Shown here piece after piece: positions 1-9,165 of a stretch of 64,000 nt of DNA (position 1 is the stretch's first letter; each line of letters starts with the position of its first letter). Below the pieces are notes generated by a model. It was given only the letters and a program-made list of their open reading frames with translations, was not told the origin of the DNA and did not search any database. Made by a program: the position numbers and the translations under genes. The DNA comes from Rhodanobacter glycinis (GTDB lineage: Bacteria; Pseudomonadota; Gammaproteobacteria; Xanthomonadales; Rhodanobacteraceae). The stretch lies in contig NZ_RCZB01000004.1 of assembly GCF_006438785.1 (NCBI RefSeq), positions 191,810 through 255,809 of the forward strand, given 5' to 3'.

Positions 1-710
1 ACGAGCTGATGACGATGAAGTACGTCATCAAGAACGTGGCGCACCAGAACGGCAAGACCGCCACCTTCATGCCCAAACCGCTGGTCGGCGACAACGGCTC
101 GGGTATGCACGTGCACCAGTCGCTGGCCAAGAACGGCGAGAACCTGTTCGCCGGCGATCTGTACGGCGGCCTGTCGCAGACCGCGCTGTGGTACATCGGC
201 GGCATCTTCAAGCATGCCCGCGCAATCAACGCGTTCGCCAACTCCACCACCAACAGCTACAAGCGCCTGGTGCCGGGCTTCGAGGCGCCGGTGATGCTGG
301 CCTACTCGGCGCGCAACCGCTCGGCGAGCTGCCGCATCCCGTACGTGGCCAGCCCGAAGGGCCGTCGCATCGAGGTGCGCTTCCCCGATCCGATGAACTC
401 CGGCTACCTGGTGTTCACCGCGCTGATGATGGCCGGCCTCGACGGCATCATCAACAAGATCGACCCGGGCGCGCCGGCCGACAAGGACCTGTACGACCTG
501 CCGCCGGAAGAAGAGAAGAACATCCCGCAAGTCTGCTCCAGCCTCGACGCCGCACTGGAAGCGCTGGACAAGGATCGCGACTTCCTGAAAGCCGGCGGCG
601 TGTTTACCGACGACTTCATCGATGCCTACATCGAAGTGAAGATGAAGGAAGTCACCAAGTACCGCGCCAGCACGCATCCGCTGGAGTTCCAGATGTATTA
701 CTCGCTCTGA
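1..710 (+). CDS. glnA: Glutamine synthetase type I, C-terminal part (5' end outside window)
   Basis: Makes glutamine from glutamate, ammonia and ATP in the cytoplasm. Only the last 235 residues are present and the frame is open at the left edge. Visible family motifs are [10 protein letters not shown] (substrate and metal binding) and NRSASCRIP. The segment DLYDLPPEE holds the tyrosine (codon at 492-494) matching the adenylylation site of E. coli GlnA, so this is probably the GS-I-beta form controlled by adenylylation. The last residues, MYYSL, look like a normal C-terminus. The two-component genes ntrB and ntrC lie about 9 kb downstream, separated by a block of c-di-GMP genes, instead of directly following glnA as in enterics. 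Confidence 0.97.
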   Translation, partial: ELMTMKYVIKNVAHQNGKTATFMPKPLVGDNGSGMHVHQSLAKNGENLFAGDLYGGLSQTALWYIGGIFKHARAINAFANSTTNSYKRLVPGFEAPVMLAYSARNRSASCRIPYVASPKGRRIEVRFPDPMNSGYLVFTALMMAGLDGIINKIDPGAPADKDLYDLPPEEEKNIPQVCSSLDAALEALDKDRDFLKAGGVFTDDFIDAYIEVKMKEVTKYRASTHPLEFQMYYSL

Positions 711-728
711 TCGCGGCGAGGGATTGAA

Positions 729-756
729 AACAACGGGCGCTGCAGCGCCCGTTGTT
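729..756 (+). terminator. Hairpin after glnA, probable terminator
   Basis: A perfect 12-bp stem (AACAACGGGCGC with its complement) around a TGCA loop starts 19 bases after the glnA stop. There is no long T tract, only GTTGTTG. It therefore resembles a strong hairpin more than a textbook intrinsic terminator. Confidence 0.55.
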
Positions 757-795
757 GTTGGCGTCCACGCGACAAGCTCGGTGCGCACGGCGACC

Positions 796-1155
796 TTATG
801 CAGGGAGTGCCAGCCACGCTTGCAGTTTTACTTCGCTCTCTTCGGTGATGGCAATGATGCGGTAGCCGGCCCAGAACTGGTCGGCCGATGCGGCATGTTC
901 GTGCCACTGTTCCTGCACGCCCACTTCGATGTGGTGCGAAGAACCACTGGTGTCCGTCAGCGGCAGACGCAACTGATAGATCGCCTCGCTGCGCGGTGCC
1001 ATCGGGCCGATCAACAGCATGCCGGTGCCTGACAGGTTGCCGATCTGGCCCATGGTCAGCCCGGTGATGACGTCGGTGACCTCCGTCACGACATCGACCG
1101 ATTTGCGTCGTGCCCTGCGCTCCTCCCGCTGATGGTCGTGATCGGCACGATTCAT
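796..1155 (-). CDS. PilZ-domain protein, probable c-di-GMP receptor
   Basis: A 119-residue, single-domain soluble protein. It has the c-di-GMP binding signature of PilZ domains: an RxxxR element at residues 13-17 (RRARR), then NLSGTG at 40-45, matching the D/N-x-S-x-x-G motif at the usual spacing of just over 20 residues. Both halves are intact, so ligand binding is expected. The ATG at 1155 overlaps the stop of the upstream DUF1631 gene as ATGA. That overlap argues for this start over an earlier in-frame codon 14 residues upstream, and for translational coupling. The two products may act together. The output of this PilZ protein cannot be read from the sequence. Confidence 0.88.
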   Translation of the reverse strand: MNRADHDHQREERRARRKSVDVVTEVTDVITGLTMGQIGNLSGTGMLLIGPMAPRSEAIYQLRLPLTDTSGSSHHIEVGVQEQWHEHAASADQFWAGYRIIAITEESEVKLQAWLALPA

Positions 1156-3356
1156 GAGATGCGACTCAAGGGGATTTCCCGGGTAACGGCGCGCCACGCG
1201 TGATCAAGCACATCCTCATGATCCGACGCCATCTCGCGTGCTCGGCCACAGGCGATCTCGTGAGCCAGCTGCAGCTCACCCAGCTCCTCTGCACGCTGAC
1301 CGTTGCGAGTAACGAACAGGCTGTGTCCGGTCAAGGCCGAATACCACACCAGTCTGCGTCGGCTATGAGGGCCACCGGAGGGATCGATGAACTTGAACCA
1401 TGTTCCTATGGCCAATGTCCGAAGATGCCGGTGGATGCGCAGCACTTCGGTACTCGGCGCGACTTCAGCGGCACCAGCCGAACTGGCGACAGCACGGGTG
1501 ATCTCGGCATTCTTCTGGACCGGGGTTTCCCGTCGCCTTGAACGCACGCCGGGATCACCGGTGCCGAGGGAATTGCTTGCGGTTTCATTTCGATTCGCGT
1601 CAATCATGCGCCGGGCCGCCTGCGCGACTTCATCATCCTGCATGCCTATTTGTCGCAGACCAGCCTCTACTTCGTCCTGCAGCTTGTTGCGGTTGCCGAT
1701 CGGCAGACGGCCCAGCAGCTGATCGGCGATCGCCAGTCGGGTACCGAAGACCTGGCTGAGTTCGCCATGGCGAAGCAGAGTCAACGCCAGTACGTCGGAC
1801 CAGGCGCGATCGAGCCGCGCCAGCAAGCGTTGTTGCGACGAGCCGGCGAAACGCTGGGTGAGCAGTTCCGCGGAACGGTGCCGGGCCTGCTCCAGGCGCT
1901 CCAGGCCCTGCATTGCATCCACCTGGCGCCGTTCGGCCAATTGTGTCCTGTGCTCCAGCTCAGCGAGGCGTTGTTCGAGGTCATGCTGCAGCGACAGGTA
2001 AAGAGCGGCACTGGGCGCTTCGCGGCCGGCACGCTCGATCAGTCGGCCCAGTTCGAGGCGCAAACCACAGTCGATCACGCCGCTGGTATCGTCCAGCCAG
2101 TCGCGGGCGATCTCGGCAACCTTGCCAAGCACCTTGCGGGCAGGGTGTTCATGTTGCTCGAAAAATCCATGATCCATCAGCGCCACGCGCAGCATCGGCA
2201 ACTGCAAGTCGCAGAGCAACGATTGCACGTCATTGGACTGCGGCAGCTGCTGTGCGATTTGCCCGAACAGTCGCACGATCAGTTCCACGGTATTGTCCTG
2301 CGTAGCGGACAGGCTGACGCGCGCAGCCTGGGCCGGGCGTCCCACGTTGAGCTGGATAAGCAGTTCCTGGCGCAGGCGGTGAGGTTGGTTCAAGTCGAAG
2401 CGGGTTCGCTCATCTACCTGGAAAAGATGCTCCTGCAGTGCCGCAAGAGCAACTTGCAACTCCTCGCCGGTAACCGACGTGCCCGGTGCGGACGAGTTCT
2501 CGTCACGCTTGGCTTGTGGCGGGGCGGATGTCTCCGGTCGACGGTCCGGTATCGTCGAAGGCCCGCGAGGAGTATCGGCCGCGGCGGCCGATGCGGCGAA
2601 TCGTGGCGGCTTCTCCTCCTTGGCACGCTCGCGGCGCGCCGAGGCACGCGGCAACGTGAAAGGGCGAAGGCGTGGAAGGATGCCGTCGGCGAGCAAATGG
2701 GCATTGATCAGTTCATACAATGGGGTAAGTCCCTCGATCAGGCTGCTCTCCAGGCTCTGCAACAGCAATAGTTCGTGCGCGCTGGGTAGCCCGAGCGTGC
2801 GGCTGGCCTCTCGAAATGCCCCGGCCATCGCCTGCGGCCCGATCGGCAGCGCGTTGCTTTCCAGCGGTGGTGCTCCGATCAGAACCGCCAGACGGTAGCC
2901 CAGTTCGAGGAGTTGCGGGCCACCGCGAGCCTCGCTGCGCGAGACCAGCTGATCGAGCGCGGCAGCCAGTTCGTGTGCCGACGGATCGAGCAGGCTCAGT
3001 GTCAGCGTCAGCGGGACAACCCCGGTTGACTTCGCCGCGGGCATCCCGAACTGATCGAACGCCCGGTCGATGCTTGCAATGAAACGCTCGTCGAACGCCT
3101 TCCGCTCGATAAACAAATGCTGGCGTGTGGTCAGGTAATGCTGCTGATCGAGATGGCTGCGGGTTTGCTCGCTTTGCCTGTGCAAACGCATGTCGAAATG
3201 ATCGAGACAGCGCCTCAGCGGCTCATGCAGCCAATTGCCGCAGAGCACGCGCAGTTCATCGAGCAGACGCTGTGTTCGCGCCGGCCAGCGCGCTTGGGAA
3301 TAACCGACGGAATTGGCGCTCTTTAATTCCTGCGAATCTGTCTGTTCATCATTCAT
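1152..3356 (-). CDS. DUF1631 family protein, upstream partner of a PilZ protein
   Basis: A protein of about 734 residues matching the DUF1631 family, found in Xanthomonadales and some other proteobacteria; its function is not established. It is largely alpha-helical with charged, coiled-coil-like stretches and a low-complexity Pro/Ser/Arg linker near residues 250-300. The C-terminal 100 residues form a compact beta-rich segment (GTWFKFID, LVWYSALTGHSLFVTRNG) that resembles a PilZ-like fold; that is inference. The ATG at 3356 has an AGAGAA ribosome site. A TTG at 3371 is an alternative. It overlaps the PilZ gene by 4 bases and lies near two c-di-GMP enzyme genes, which suggests a role in c-di-GMP signalling. 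Confidence 0.85.
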   Translation of the reverse strand: MNDEQTDSQELKSANSVGYSQARWPARTQRLLDELRVLCGNWLHEPLRRCLDHFDMRLHRQSEQTRSHLDQQHYLTTRQHLFIERKAFDERFIASIDRAFDQFGMPAAKSTGVVPLTLTLSLLDPSAHELAAALDQLVSRSEARGGPQLLELGYRLAVLIGAPPLESNALPIGPQAMAGAFREASRTLGLPSAHELLLLQSLESSLIEGLTPLYELINAHLLADGILPRLRPFTLPRASARRERAKEEKPPRFAASAAAADTPRGPSTIPDRRPETSAPPQAKRDENSSAPGTSVTGEELQVALAALQEHLFQVDERTRFDLNQPHRLRQELLIQLNVGRPAQAARVSLSATQDNTVELIVRLFGQIAQQLPQSNDVQSLLCDLQLPMLRVALMDHGFFEQHEHPARKVLGKVAEIARDWLDDTSGVIDCGLRLELGRLIERAGREAPSAALYLSLQHDLEQRLAELEHRTQLAERRQVDAMQGLERLEQARHRSAELLTQRFAGSSQQRLLARLDRAWSDVLALTLLRHGELSQVFGTRLAIADQLLGRLPIGNRNKLQDEVEAGLRQIGMQDDEVAQAARRMIDANRNETASNSLGTGDPGVRSRRRETPVQKNAEITRAVASSAGAAEVAPSTEVLRIHRHLRTLAIGTWFKFIDPSGGPHSRRRLVWYSALTGHSLFVTRNGQRAEELGELQLAHEIACGRAREMASDHEDVLDHAWRAVTREIPLSRIS

Positions 3357-3511
3357 CAGATTCTCTGTCAATGACTCGATGATTTCAGTCTATGCCGATC
3401 TAACAAATTCTGTCGGCGGTTTAATACTGCGCTTTCACATGGATCTCACATCAGAATCGTGATGCAGTTATCAATGCGCGTGCGGTTGAGCAGAGCCTAA
3501 CCATGTCACGG

Positions 3512-3526
3512 TTCAAATCATTTGAA
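3512..3526. promoter_or_regulatory. Inverted repeat, possible operator
   Basis: TTCAAAT-C-ATTTGAA is a perfect 7-1-7 palindrome ending 26 bases before the start of the fimbrial-like gene. It lies in an AT-richer stretch than its surroundings, so it could be an operator. No family assignment is possible. Confidence 0.35.
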
Positions 3527-3552
3527 TTGAAAATCCCTCAGGGGGACATGAC

Positions 3553-3917
3553 ATGAGCATTTCCTTGATGGCCGAAGTTGCCTGGTGTCTGTGCACCCTA
3601 TTGCTCGTTCCGTTACCGGCTCGGGCGGAAAGCGGCCAGATAACTTCTCCGGTTCCGTTGTCGAGCCCACCTGCAGTGCTGCGACCGCAGGAAACATGGC
3701 GATCACGGCTGCTACACCGGTTATAGCGGCCGAAACGCGGCAAACTTGCGCCGGGCCCGGCAATGCAACGGCCGCTGCCTCCCGCATATATGCACTGACT
3801 GTCGTGCGCCTGTCGAGTTCGGTGCCGGATCGGGTATTGAAATACTTCGATACTTACGTCAAGACAAGCCGGACCGATGCGGCGGATCCGGTGCTGCTCA
3901 CGCAAACTTACGAATAA
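3553..3917 (+). pseudogene. Fimbrial-subunit-like secreted protein, split by a -1 frameshift
   Basis: Frame 1 begins at ATG 3553 behind an AGGGGGA ribosome site and encodes a signal peptide (MSISLMAEVAWCLC to PARA) followed by ESGQI. It then runs out of phase and stops. A second frame continues from base 3642 with NFSGSVVEPTCSA and ends at 3917. Joined at ATA/AAC (3640-3644), the product is about 121 residues and contains GQINFSGSVVEPTC, the typical N-terminus of chaperone-usher pilin-like subunits, plus a second Cys (RQTC) for the pilin disulfide. One base appears to be missing. This is a recent frameshift or a sequencing error. No usher or chaperone gene is nearby. Confidence 0.62.
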
Positions 3918-3970
3918 AGCAGTCACGTAAAAATGCGTTCCATTCGGCGATTTCCTTGACGATAAAACAG

Positions 3971-6904
3971 TCAATCCCGAATAGGCGCAGGGTGGCCAAG
4001 CAGATAGCCCTGGCCCATTTCGCAACCCATCGCCAACAGAATGTCGTGCTGTGCGTCGGTTTCGATGCCTTCGGCGATGACCTGGATGTCGAGCGCGCGC
4101 GCGAGTGCCAGGATCGCTTCCACAACCCTGATGCTGCTGGTATTGCTGTCTTTATCCAGTTCCTGCACGAAGACCTGGTCGATCTTCAACATGCGCAGCG
4201 GCAAAGAGTGCAGATAACTGAGCGACGAGTAGCCCGTACCGAAATCGTCGAGCGCGGCGCCTATGCCGGCAAGGCGCAGCTGTTCAAGCGTGGAGCGCAC
4301 GCGCTCGGCATTGTCCAGCAGCGCGCCTTCGGTGACCTCGATAATCAGGCGCGTAGTCGGCAAATCGCAGTGTTTGAGAAGCCGGATCAGGCGCGTATCG
4401 AAATCGAGATGGCGTAAATGCCGCGCCGAAACATTGAGCGTCATGAAAACGTCCTTGCGGGCGTGTTGCCGGAGCAGACGGCAACTGAGTTCGAACATGC
4501 GCCAGTCGATCGCCTCGATCAGCCCGCTGTCTTCGGCAATCTTGATGAACTCGTCGGGCTTCAGCAGGCCGCGCTGCGGGTGGTTCCAGCGGATCAGTGC
4601 CTCATAGCCCACCACGTGGCTGGAATCGAGTTGGCAGATCGGCTGGAAATACGGCTCGAATTCATCGTGCTGCAGCGCATGGCGCAATTCGGCCTCCAGC
4701 GTGAGCACGTCGACGACATTCTTGGCCAGGGCCTCGTCGAACATTTCAAAACGCTTGCGGCCGGCTTCTTTCGCCCGATACAGCGCGATGTCGGCATCGC
4801 GCAGGACCTCGTCGGCCATACTGTAGCGGCTGTCAGCCACCGCGATGCCGATGCTGGCCGATGGCTCCAGTTCCTTGCCGGCCAGTTTCAGCGGTTCGCC
4901 GAGACATTTCAGTATGCGCTCCGCCACGTTCACCGCGGTGCCCGGAATCTTCACATCCTCCAGCAGGATCGCAAACTCATCGCCAGACAAACGCGCCACC
5001 ACGTCCGGATCACGAACGCAGTTGAGCAGTCGACGGGCAATTTCCTTGAGAAACGCGTCGCCGGCCAGATGGCCGAGGCTGTCGTTGATCACCTTGAAGC
5101 GATCAACATCCAGATAGAGCAAGGCGCAACGCCGATTCGGTTCGCGCTGCAACAATGTCAGCGCGCGGTCGAGACGATCGCGTAGAAACCCCCGATTCGG
5201 CAGGCCAGTCAACGGATCGTGCATCACCTGATGCTTCAACTGCTGCTGGATATGTTCACGCTGGCGAATCTGCTGCAGCAACTCGTGCGTACGTTCTTCA
5301 ACGCGTTGCTCGAGCTGGACATTGGCCCGATGCAGAGACATGTCGGAGCGGCGGCGATAGATGCTGTTGGCGATCTGCAGCGCGGCGAAGCTGAGCAGCT
5401 CCTGGTCAGTCGTGCTGTAGACGTTTTCCTCGGCATAGCTATGCACCGCGACCAGGCCCATCACTTCGCCATTGACCATCAGCGGGACGCCCAGCCAGCA
5501 TGACGAAGGCTTGCCGATGGTGTGTTGCACAACCTCACCCCGTTGAATGAGCGCCTCTATATCGGAGGCCTGCCCGAGGAACGGATGGGCTTTCCGCATG
5601 ACATATTCGCTTAGGCCCCCACCCAGAGGGCGCGACAAGGTGCATCGTTCGCCGGCGTCCACGTAATAGGGGAAATCCAGTGTGCGATGATCTTCCGAGA
5701 GCAACGCGATGAAGAAATTCTCCGCATTGAGCAGGGCACCGACCAGGACGTGAACCCGCTCGTAGAACTCGCTCTCGCTAATATCGGCGGTGGCAAGCTG
5801 GGCCAGCTGAAACAACGCGGCCTGCAATTGCTCGGCACGCTGGCGCTCCAGTACCTCCTGCTGCAGGTCGCGATTGGCTTCATCCAGCTGCTGCGTGCGC
5901 CGGCGCACACGCTGTTCCAGCTCGTCCTTGGTCTGTTTGCGCTCCAGCGCAGTGAGGATGTGGCTGCCGACAAATTCCAGCAAGGCGCGGTCTTCGAGGG
6001 TATACACCGTGCCTTCGCGATAGCTCTGAACCACCAGGGCGCCATGTACCTGGCCGTTGCGAAGCATCGGCACGCCGAGCCAATCGGTACTGTCCGGGCC
6101 GGCCACCAGGAGTGGCCCGTTCACCTGTTTGAGTAACTGCTCATTGCTGCCCATCAACGGTTTGCCTCCGCTCAGGAGGTGCCAGGTCAGCGTGTGCCGC
6201 CGATTGTCCAGCGGCTCTTCCTTGGTGGTGTTGGGGCCTTGCTTGTCTTCGACATCGACGTAATAGAGGAAGCGCATCACGCCGCGCTCGGGGTCGTGCC
6301 GAACGATGAAGAAGTTCTCGCCATACATCAGTGTGCTGACGATCTCGTGGATGCCCCGCAGGAGTTCCGGCATGTCCAGATCAGAGCCGGCCAGGTCGGC
6401 GATCGCGAACAGCGCGCGCTGCAGATCCTCCGAACGTTTCAGCTGCTTGTGCGAGTCCTGCAGGCTCGCCAGCTCCAGCACTTGCTGCAGACGGCGACCG
6501 GCGATCGCGAAATGGCGCTCCAGCGTCCCTCGCAAGGACTGCCCGACCTCAGCGGAAAAATGCAGCAACAAGATCGCGCGCTCATGCGGCAACGGTCGCC
6601 AGGCCACCCGGCCACGGCCGCCCAGACAAAACCCGTCGCCGGAAAGCGCGCCTTGAGCCCACGCCGTTTCATCGGGCGTTGCATCCGCGCCGCAGGAATG
6701 CATCTCGCCTTCGCCGCCCCACAGCAAGGCGGCTGTCTCGCAGCCGGGCAATGAGCTGGCCAGATCCAGGATCACCTCACTCACTTCGACCGGCGTTGAC
6801 GCCTCGATCAGTCGACGCAAGCATGCTTGCTCTCCCGTTGCCATCGGCGCGGGATGAGAAACCTGCGGGTGGCTATTCTTCACGTGAAGATCCGTAGGCG
6901 GCAT
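3971..6904 (-). CDS. GAF-GAF-GGDEF-EAL bifunctional c-di-GMP protein
   Basis: Soluble 977-residue protein. Two GAF domains at about 161-320 and 361-518 are joined by coiled coils (322-360 and 522-556). A GGDEF domain follows at about 557-725 and an EAL domain at 740-977. The active-site loop reads SGDEF (640-644), a mild variant of GGDEF, and an RDPD inhibitory site lies just before it (631-634). The EAL domain keeps YEALIRW, the DDFGTGYSS loop, LKID and AEGIET, so phosphodiesterase activity is likely. Cyclase activity is plausible but less sure. The two GAF domains resemble each other and may bind small ligands. No clear ribosome site supports the ATG at 6904; ATG 6844 is an alternative. Confidence 0.93.
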   Translation of the reverse strand: MPPTDLHVKNSHPQVSHPAPMATGEQACLRRLIEASTPVEVSEVILDLASSLPGCETAALLWGGEGEMHSCGADATPDETAWAQGALSGDGFCLGGRGRVAWRPLPHERAILLLHFSAEVGQSLRGTLERHFAIAGRRLQQVLELASLQDSHKQLKRSEDLQRALFAIADLAGSDLDMPELLRGIHEIVSTLMYGENFFIVRHDPERGVMRFLYYVDVEDKQGPNTTKEEPLDNRRHTLTWHLLSGGKPLMGSNEQLLKQVNGPLLVAGPDSTDWLGVPMLRNGQVHGALVVQSYREGTVYTLEDRALLEFVGSHILTALERKQTKDELEQRVRRRTQQLDEANRDLQQEVLERQRAEQLQAALFQLAQLATADISESEFYERVHVLVGALLNAENFFIALLSEDHRTLDFPYYVDAGERCTLSRPLGGGLSEYVMRKAHPFLGQASDIEALIQRGEVVQHTIGKPSSCWLGVPLMVNGEVMGLVAVHSYAEENVYSTTDQELLSFAALQIANSIYRRRSDMSLHRANVQLEQRVEERTHELLQQIRQREHIQQQLKHQVMHDPLTGLPNRGFLRDRLDRALTLLQREPNRRCALLYLDVDRFKVINDSLGHLAGDAFLKEIARRLLNCVRDPDVVARLSGDEFAILLEDVKIPGTAVNVAERILKCLGEPLKLAGKELEPSASIGIAVADSRYSMADEVLRDADIALYRAKEAGRKRFEMFDEALAKNVVDVLTLEAELRHALQHDEFEPYFQPICQLDSSHVVGYEALIRWNHPQRGLLKPDEFIKIAEDSGLIEAIDWRMFELSCRLLRQHARKDVFMTLNVSARHLRHLDFDTRLIRLLKHCDLPTTRLIIEVTEGALLDNAERVRSTLEQLRLAGIGAALDDFGTGYSSLSYLHSLPLRMLKIDQVFVQELDKDSNTSSIRVVEAILALARALDIQVIAEGIETDAQHDILLAMGCEMGQGYLLGHPAPIRD

Positions 6905-6957
6905 AGGAAGTTATTACCTGGTGCGACGTGAATGTAATTGCACGAAGCGTTGCGCCC

Positions 6958-9165
6958 TCACCGAAAGCTAACGCCGTTCGAGGCAAGCACGGGTTCCTGC
7001 GAAAACCCCGGCTCGTGCATCGCCATGCGAAAGGTATTGCGCCCGTCGGCTTTCGCTTCGTAGAGCGCGGTGTCAGCGATGTGCATGAAGGCATCGGCCG
7101 AAGCGACGCTTTGGCAAAACGCCACACCGATGCTCAAGGTCATCTTTACCCGAACGGCACCCACGGCGATCTCCCGCTTCATGGCTGCCTGGATCTTGCG
7201 GGCTAGTTCTTCGGCGATAGACGAAGACTCGACATCCTCAATGAGCGCAACGAATTCGTCGCCGCCGAGGCGGGCCACCAGATCGTTCTTGCGAAGGCAG
7301 GCCTGAATGCGTTGGCCGACGGCCTTGAGCACTTCATCGCCGACACCGTGACCCCACGAATCGTTGATACGCTTGAAGTGATCCACATCGATCATCATGA
7401 GCAGAAGCGGCGACCGCTGCCGGTACTTCTGCAACAGCAGCATGGCGATGCGCTCATCGAAATGGCGGCGGTTGGCAAGCCCCGTCAAGGTATCGAAGCG
7501 CGCCAGCCGGGACAGTTCCTGCTCCACATCCTTGATATGGGTGATATCGGTGGTCAGCGCGTAGAAACCGCGCACGCACCCTTCCGGGTCCCGATCGGGC
7601 ACGAAGTTCGTCTGGAAGCACAGGTGCCGGCCCTTGTAGTCCGCTTCGTACTCAAACATGGCCGTTCCGCCACCCAAGGCGGTCGCAATGTGCCCTTTAA
7701 GGTCGCCATAGATCTGCTCACCGCGAACCTCGTGCATGGTTTTCCCGATCATCTCCCGCGGATCATCGCCCGAGACCTGCTCAACGTAGGCATTGATGAA
7801 GGTGTAGCGCTCGGAAGCATCCACATGGGCGATAACCGCCGGTACGTTATCGGTAATCGTGCGCAGCCGCCGTTCGCTGTCGGCCAGGGCCTGCTCCGCC
7901 GTCACCCTCTGCGTGACGTCCCGCCCGGTGTAGATGATTTCCATCACGCCATCCCCGTCCGGGCTTGGAACCAGCCGCGCCAGGGCTTCAAACCAGACGT
8001 AATGGCTGTCCTTGTGGCGAATACGGTAGGTGGTCATGGTCGAGCCACCTGCTCGATGAAGCTCCGCGACGGCCTGGGCGACGCGCTCGCGATCATCGGG
8101 GTGGATGAGGTCGGGACGCGGTACCGAGAAGTCCTCGACGCTCCAGCCGAGCAGGTCTTTGATCGAGGGCGATACATAGCGCCGCTGACCGTCAGGCCGG
8201 ATGCGCATCACCAGATCGCCGGCATAGTCGGCGAGGATTCGATAGCGCAGTTCGCTCTCTCGTACCTTGGCTTCCAGATGCCGGCGCTCGGCGAGAATCA
8301 AGGCCAGTGGCACGGAGATCAGGCAGACCATGCCCAGGAACACCTGAGCCAGCAGGGCGTGTTCGGTGCGCGACCCGTCGAGGATGAGATTGAAGGGTCC
8401 CGACCCCAACGCCGTCGCGATGTTGGTGATGGCTGCGATCAACGCTATGCCCACTACCAAGCCGGCGAAGCGATGCCGGAATACCGCCAGGAGCAGCGGT
8501 GCGTAGATCAGGAACAGCAGTGGATATCGCGACTGCGCAAACACGGCGAAGGTCGTGCCGGCGAGCAGTGCCATATCGCGAACGAACGGCCACCGCTTGC
8601 CCGGTGCTCCAAAGATCCTCCACTTCTTGATGAAAGCCACCCATGTAAGCGTGGCGACAATCACTATCCCAAACACATGGGCGCGGTACCAGGTTTCCGC
8701 GTAGGCAAGCAGCGGGGTTCCTTGTGCGATATGGATCGTGAGTCCGGCGAGCAACGCGGACGGAACGCACGCCACAAGCGTGCTCGCGAGGGCCACGCGG
8801 CTCAGGTTCGGATACGACACGTCGCGGGGGATTTCAGGAAACTGCCGCCGTATGGCACCGCTGACAATCAAAATCTCAAGCGTATCGGTCGCAGCAAGTT
8901 CCAAGGCCACGAGCGGAGAGATGTGAAGCACGAGCTGAGCCCCGACCGTCCCCGCGAAACCGAAAAGCAGATAAGGCCACCAGTCGCGCTTTGGCAATCG
9001 GAGAAGGCCGCCCACGAGGATGCCATTGGCTATCCACAGAGAAGGTGCGCTGCCAGTTGAGCGCGCCAAGGCCAGCGAATAGACACAGGAAGCGAATACC
9101 AGAACGGCGATGGCGGCGGCTCGCAGCAGAACAGCGAGCGATATGGACGGAAGCAGGCGGCGCAT
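6958..9165 (-). CDS. Membrane diguanylate cyclase, MASE1-PAS-PAS-GGDEF
   Basis: 735-residue inner-membrane signalling enzyme that should make c-di-GMP from two GTP. A MASE1-type sensory region with about eight hydrophobic segments fills residues 10-292 (for example SLWIANGILVGGLLRLP). PAS domains follow at about 305-420 and 428-545, then a GGDEF domain at 550-715 with intact GGDEF (634-638) and an RKND inhibitory site (625-628), so product feedback is expected. ATG 9165 is chosen because a GGAGGGAG ribosome site sits just upstream and the membrane domain starts directly after it. The longer open frame upstream lacks such support. A perfect CRP/Clp-type palindrome lies about 190 bases upstream. 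Confidence 0.93.
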   Translation of the reverse strand: MRRLLPSISLAVLLRAAAIAVLVFASCVYSLALARSTGSAPSLWIANGILVGGLLRLPKRDWWPYLLFGFAGTVGAQLVLHISPLVALELAATDTLEILIVSGAIRRQFPEIPRDVSYPNLSRVALASTLVACVPSALLAGLTIHIAQGTPLLAYAETWYRAHVFGIVIVATLTWVAFIKKWRIFGAPGKRWPFVRDMALLAGTTFAVFAQSRYPLLFLIYAPLLLAVFRHRFAGLVVGIALIAAITNIATALGSGPFNLILDGSRTEHALLAQVFLGMVCLISVPLALILAERRHLEAKVRESELRYRILADYAGDLVMRIRPDGQRRYVSPSIKDLLGWSVEDFSVPRPDLIHPDDRERVAQAVAELHRAGGSTMTTYRIRHKDSHYVWFEALARLVPSPDGDGVMEIIYTGRDVTQRVTAEQALADSERRLRTITDNVPAVIAHVDASERYTFINAYVEQVSGDDPREMIGKTMHEVRGEQIYGDLKGHIATALGGGTAMFEYEADYKGRHLCFQTNFVPDRDPEGCVRGFYALTTDITHIKDVEQELSRLARFDTLTGLANRRHFDERIAMLLLQKYRQRSPLLLMMIDVDHFKRINDSWGHGVGDEVLKAVGQRIQACLRKNDLVARLGGDEFVALIEDVESSSIAEELARKIQAAMKREIAVGAVRVKMTLSIGVAFCQSVASADAFMHIADTALYEAKADGRNTFRMAMHEPGFSQEPVLASNGVSFR

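Noticed and set aside
3640..3644. Programmed -1 frameshift in the fimbrial-like gene
   Set aside because: No slippery heptamer and no evident downstream stem; a simple one-base loss or sequencing error is more likely.
7312..9060. Plus-strand open frame of 582 codons
   Set aside because: Antisense to the MASE1-PAS-GGDEF gene; no recognisable motif.
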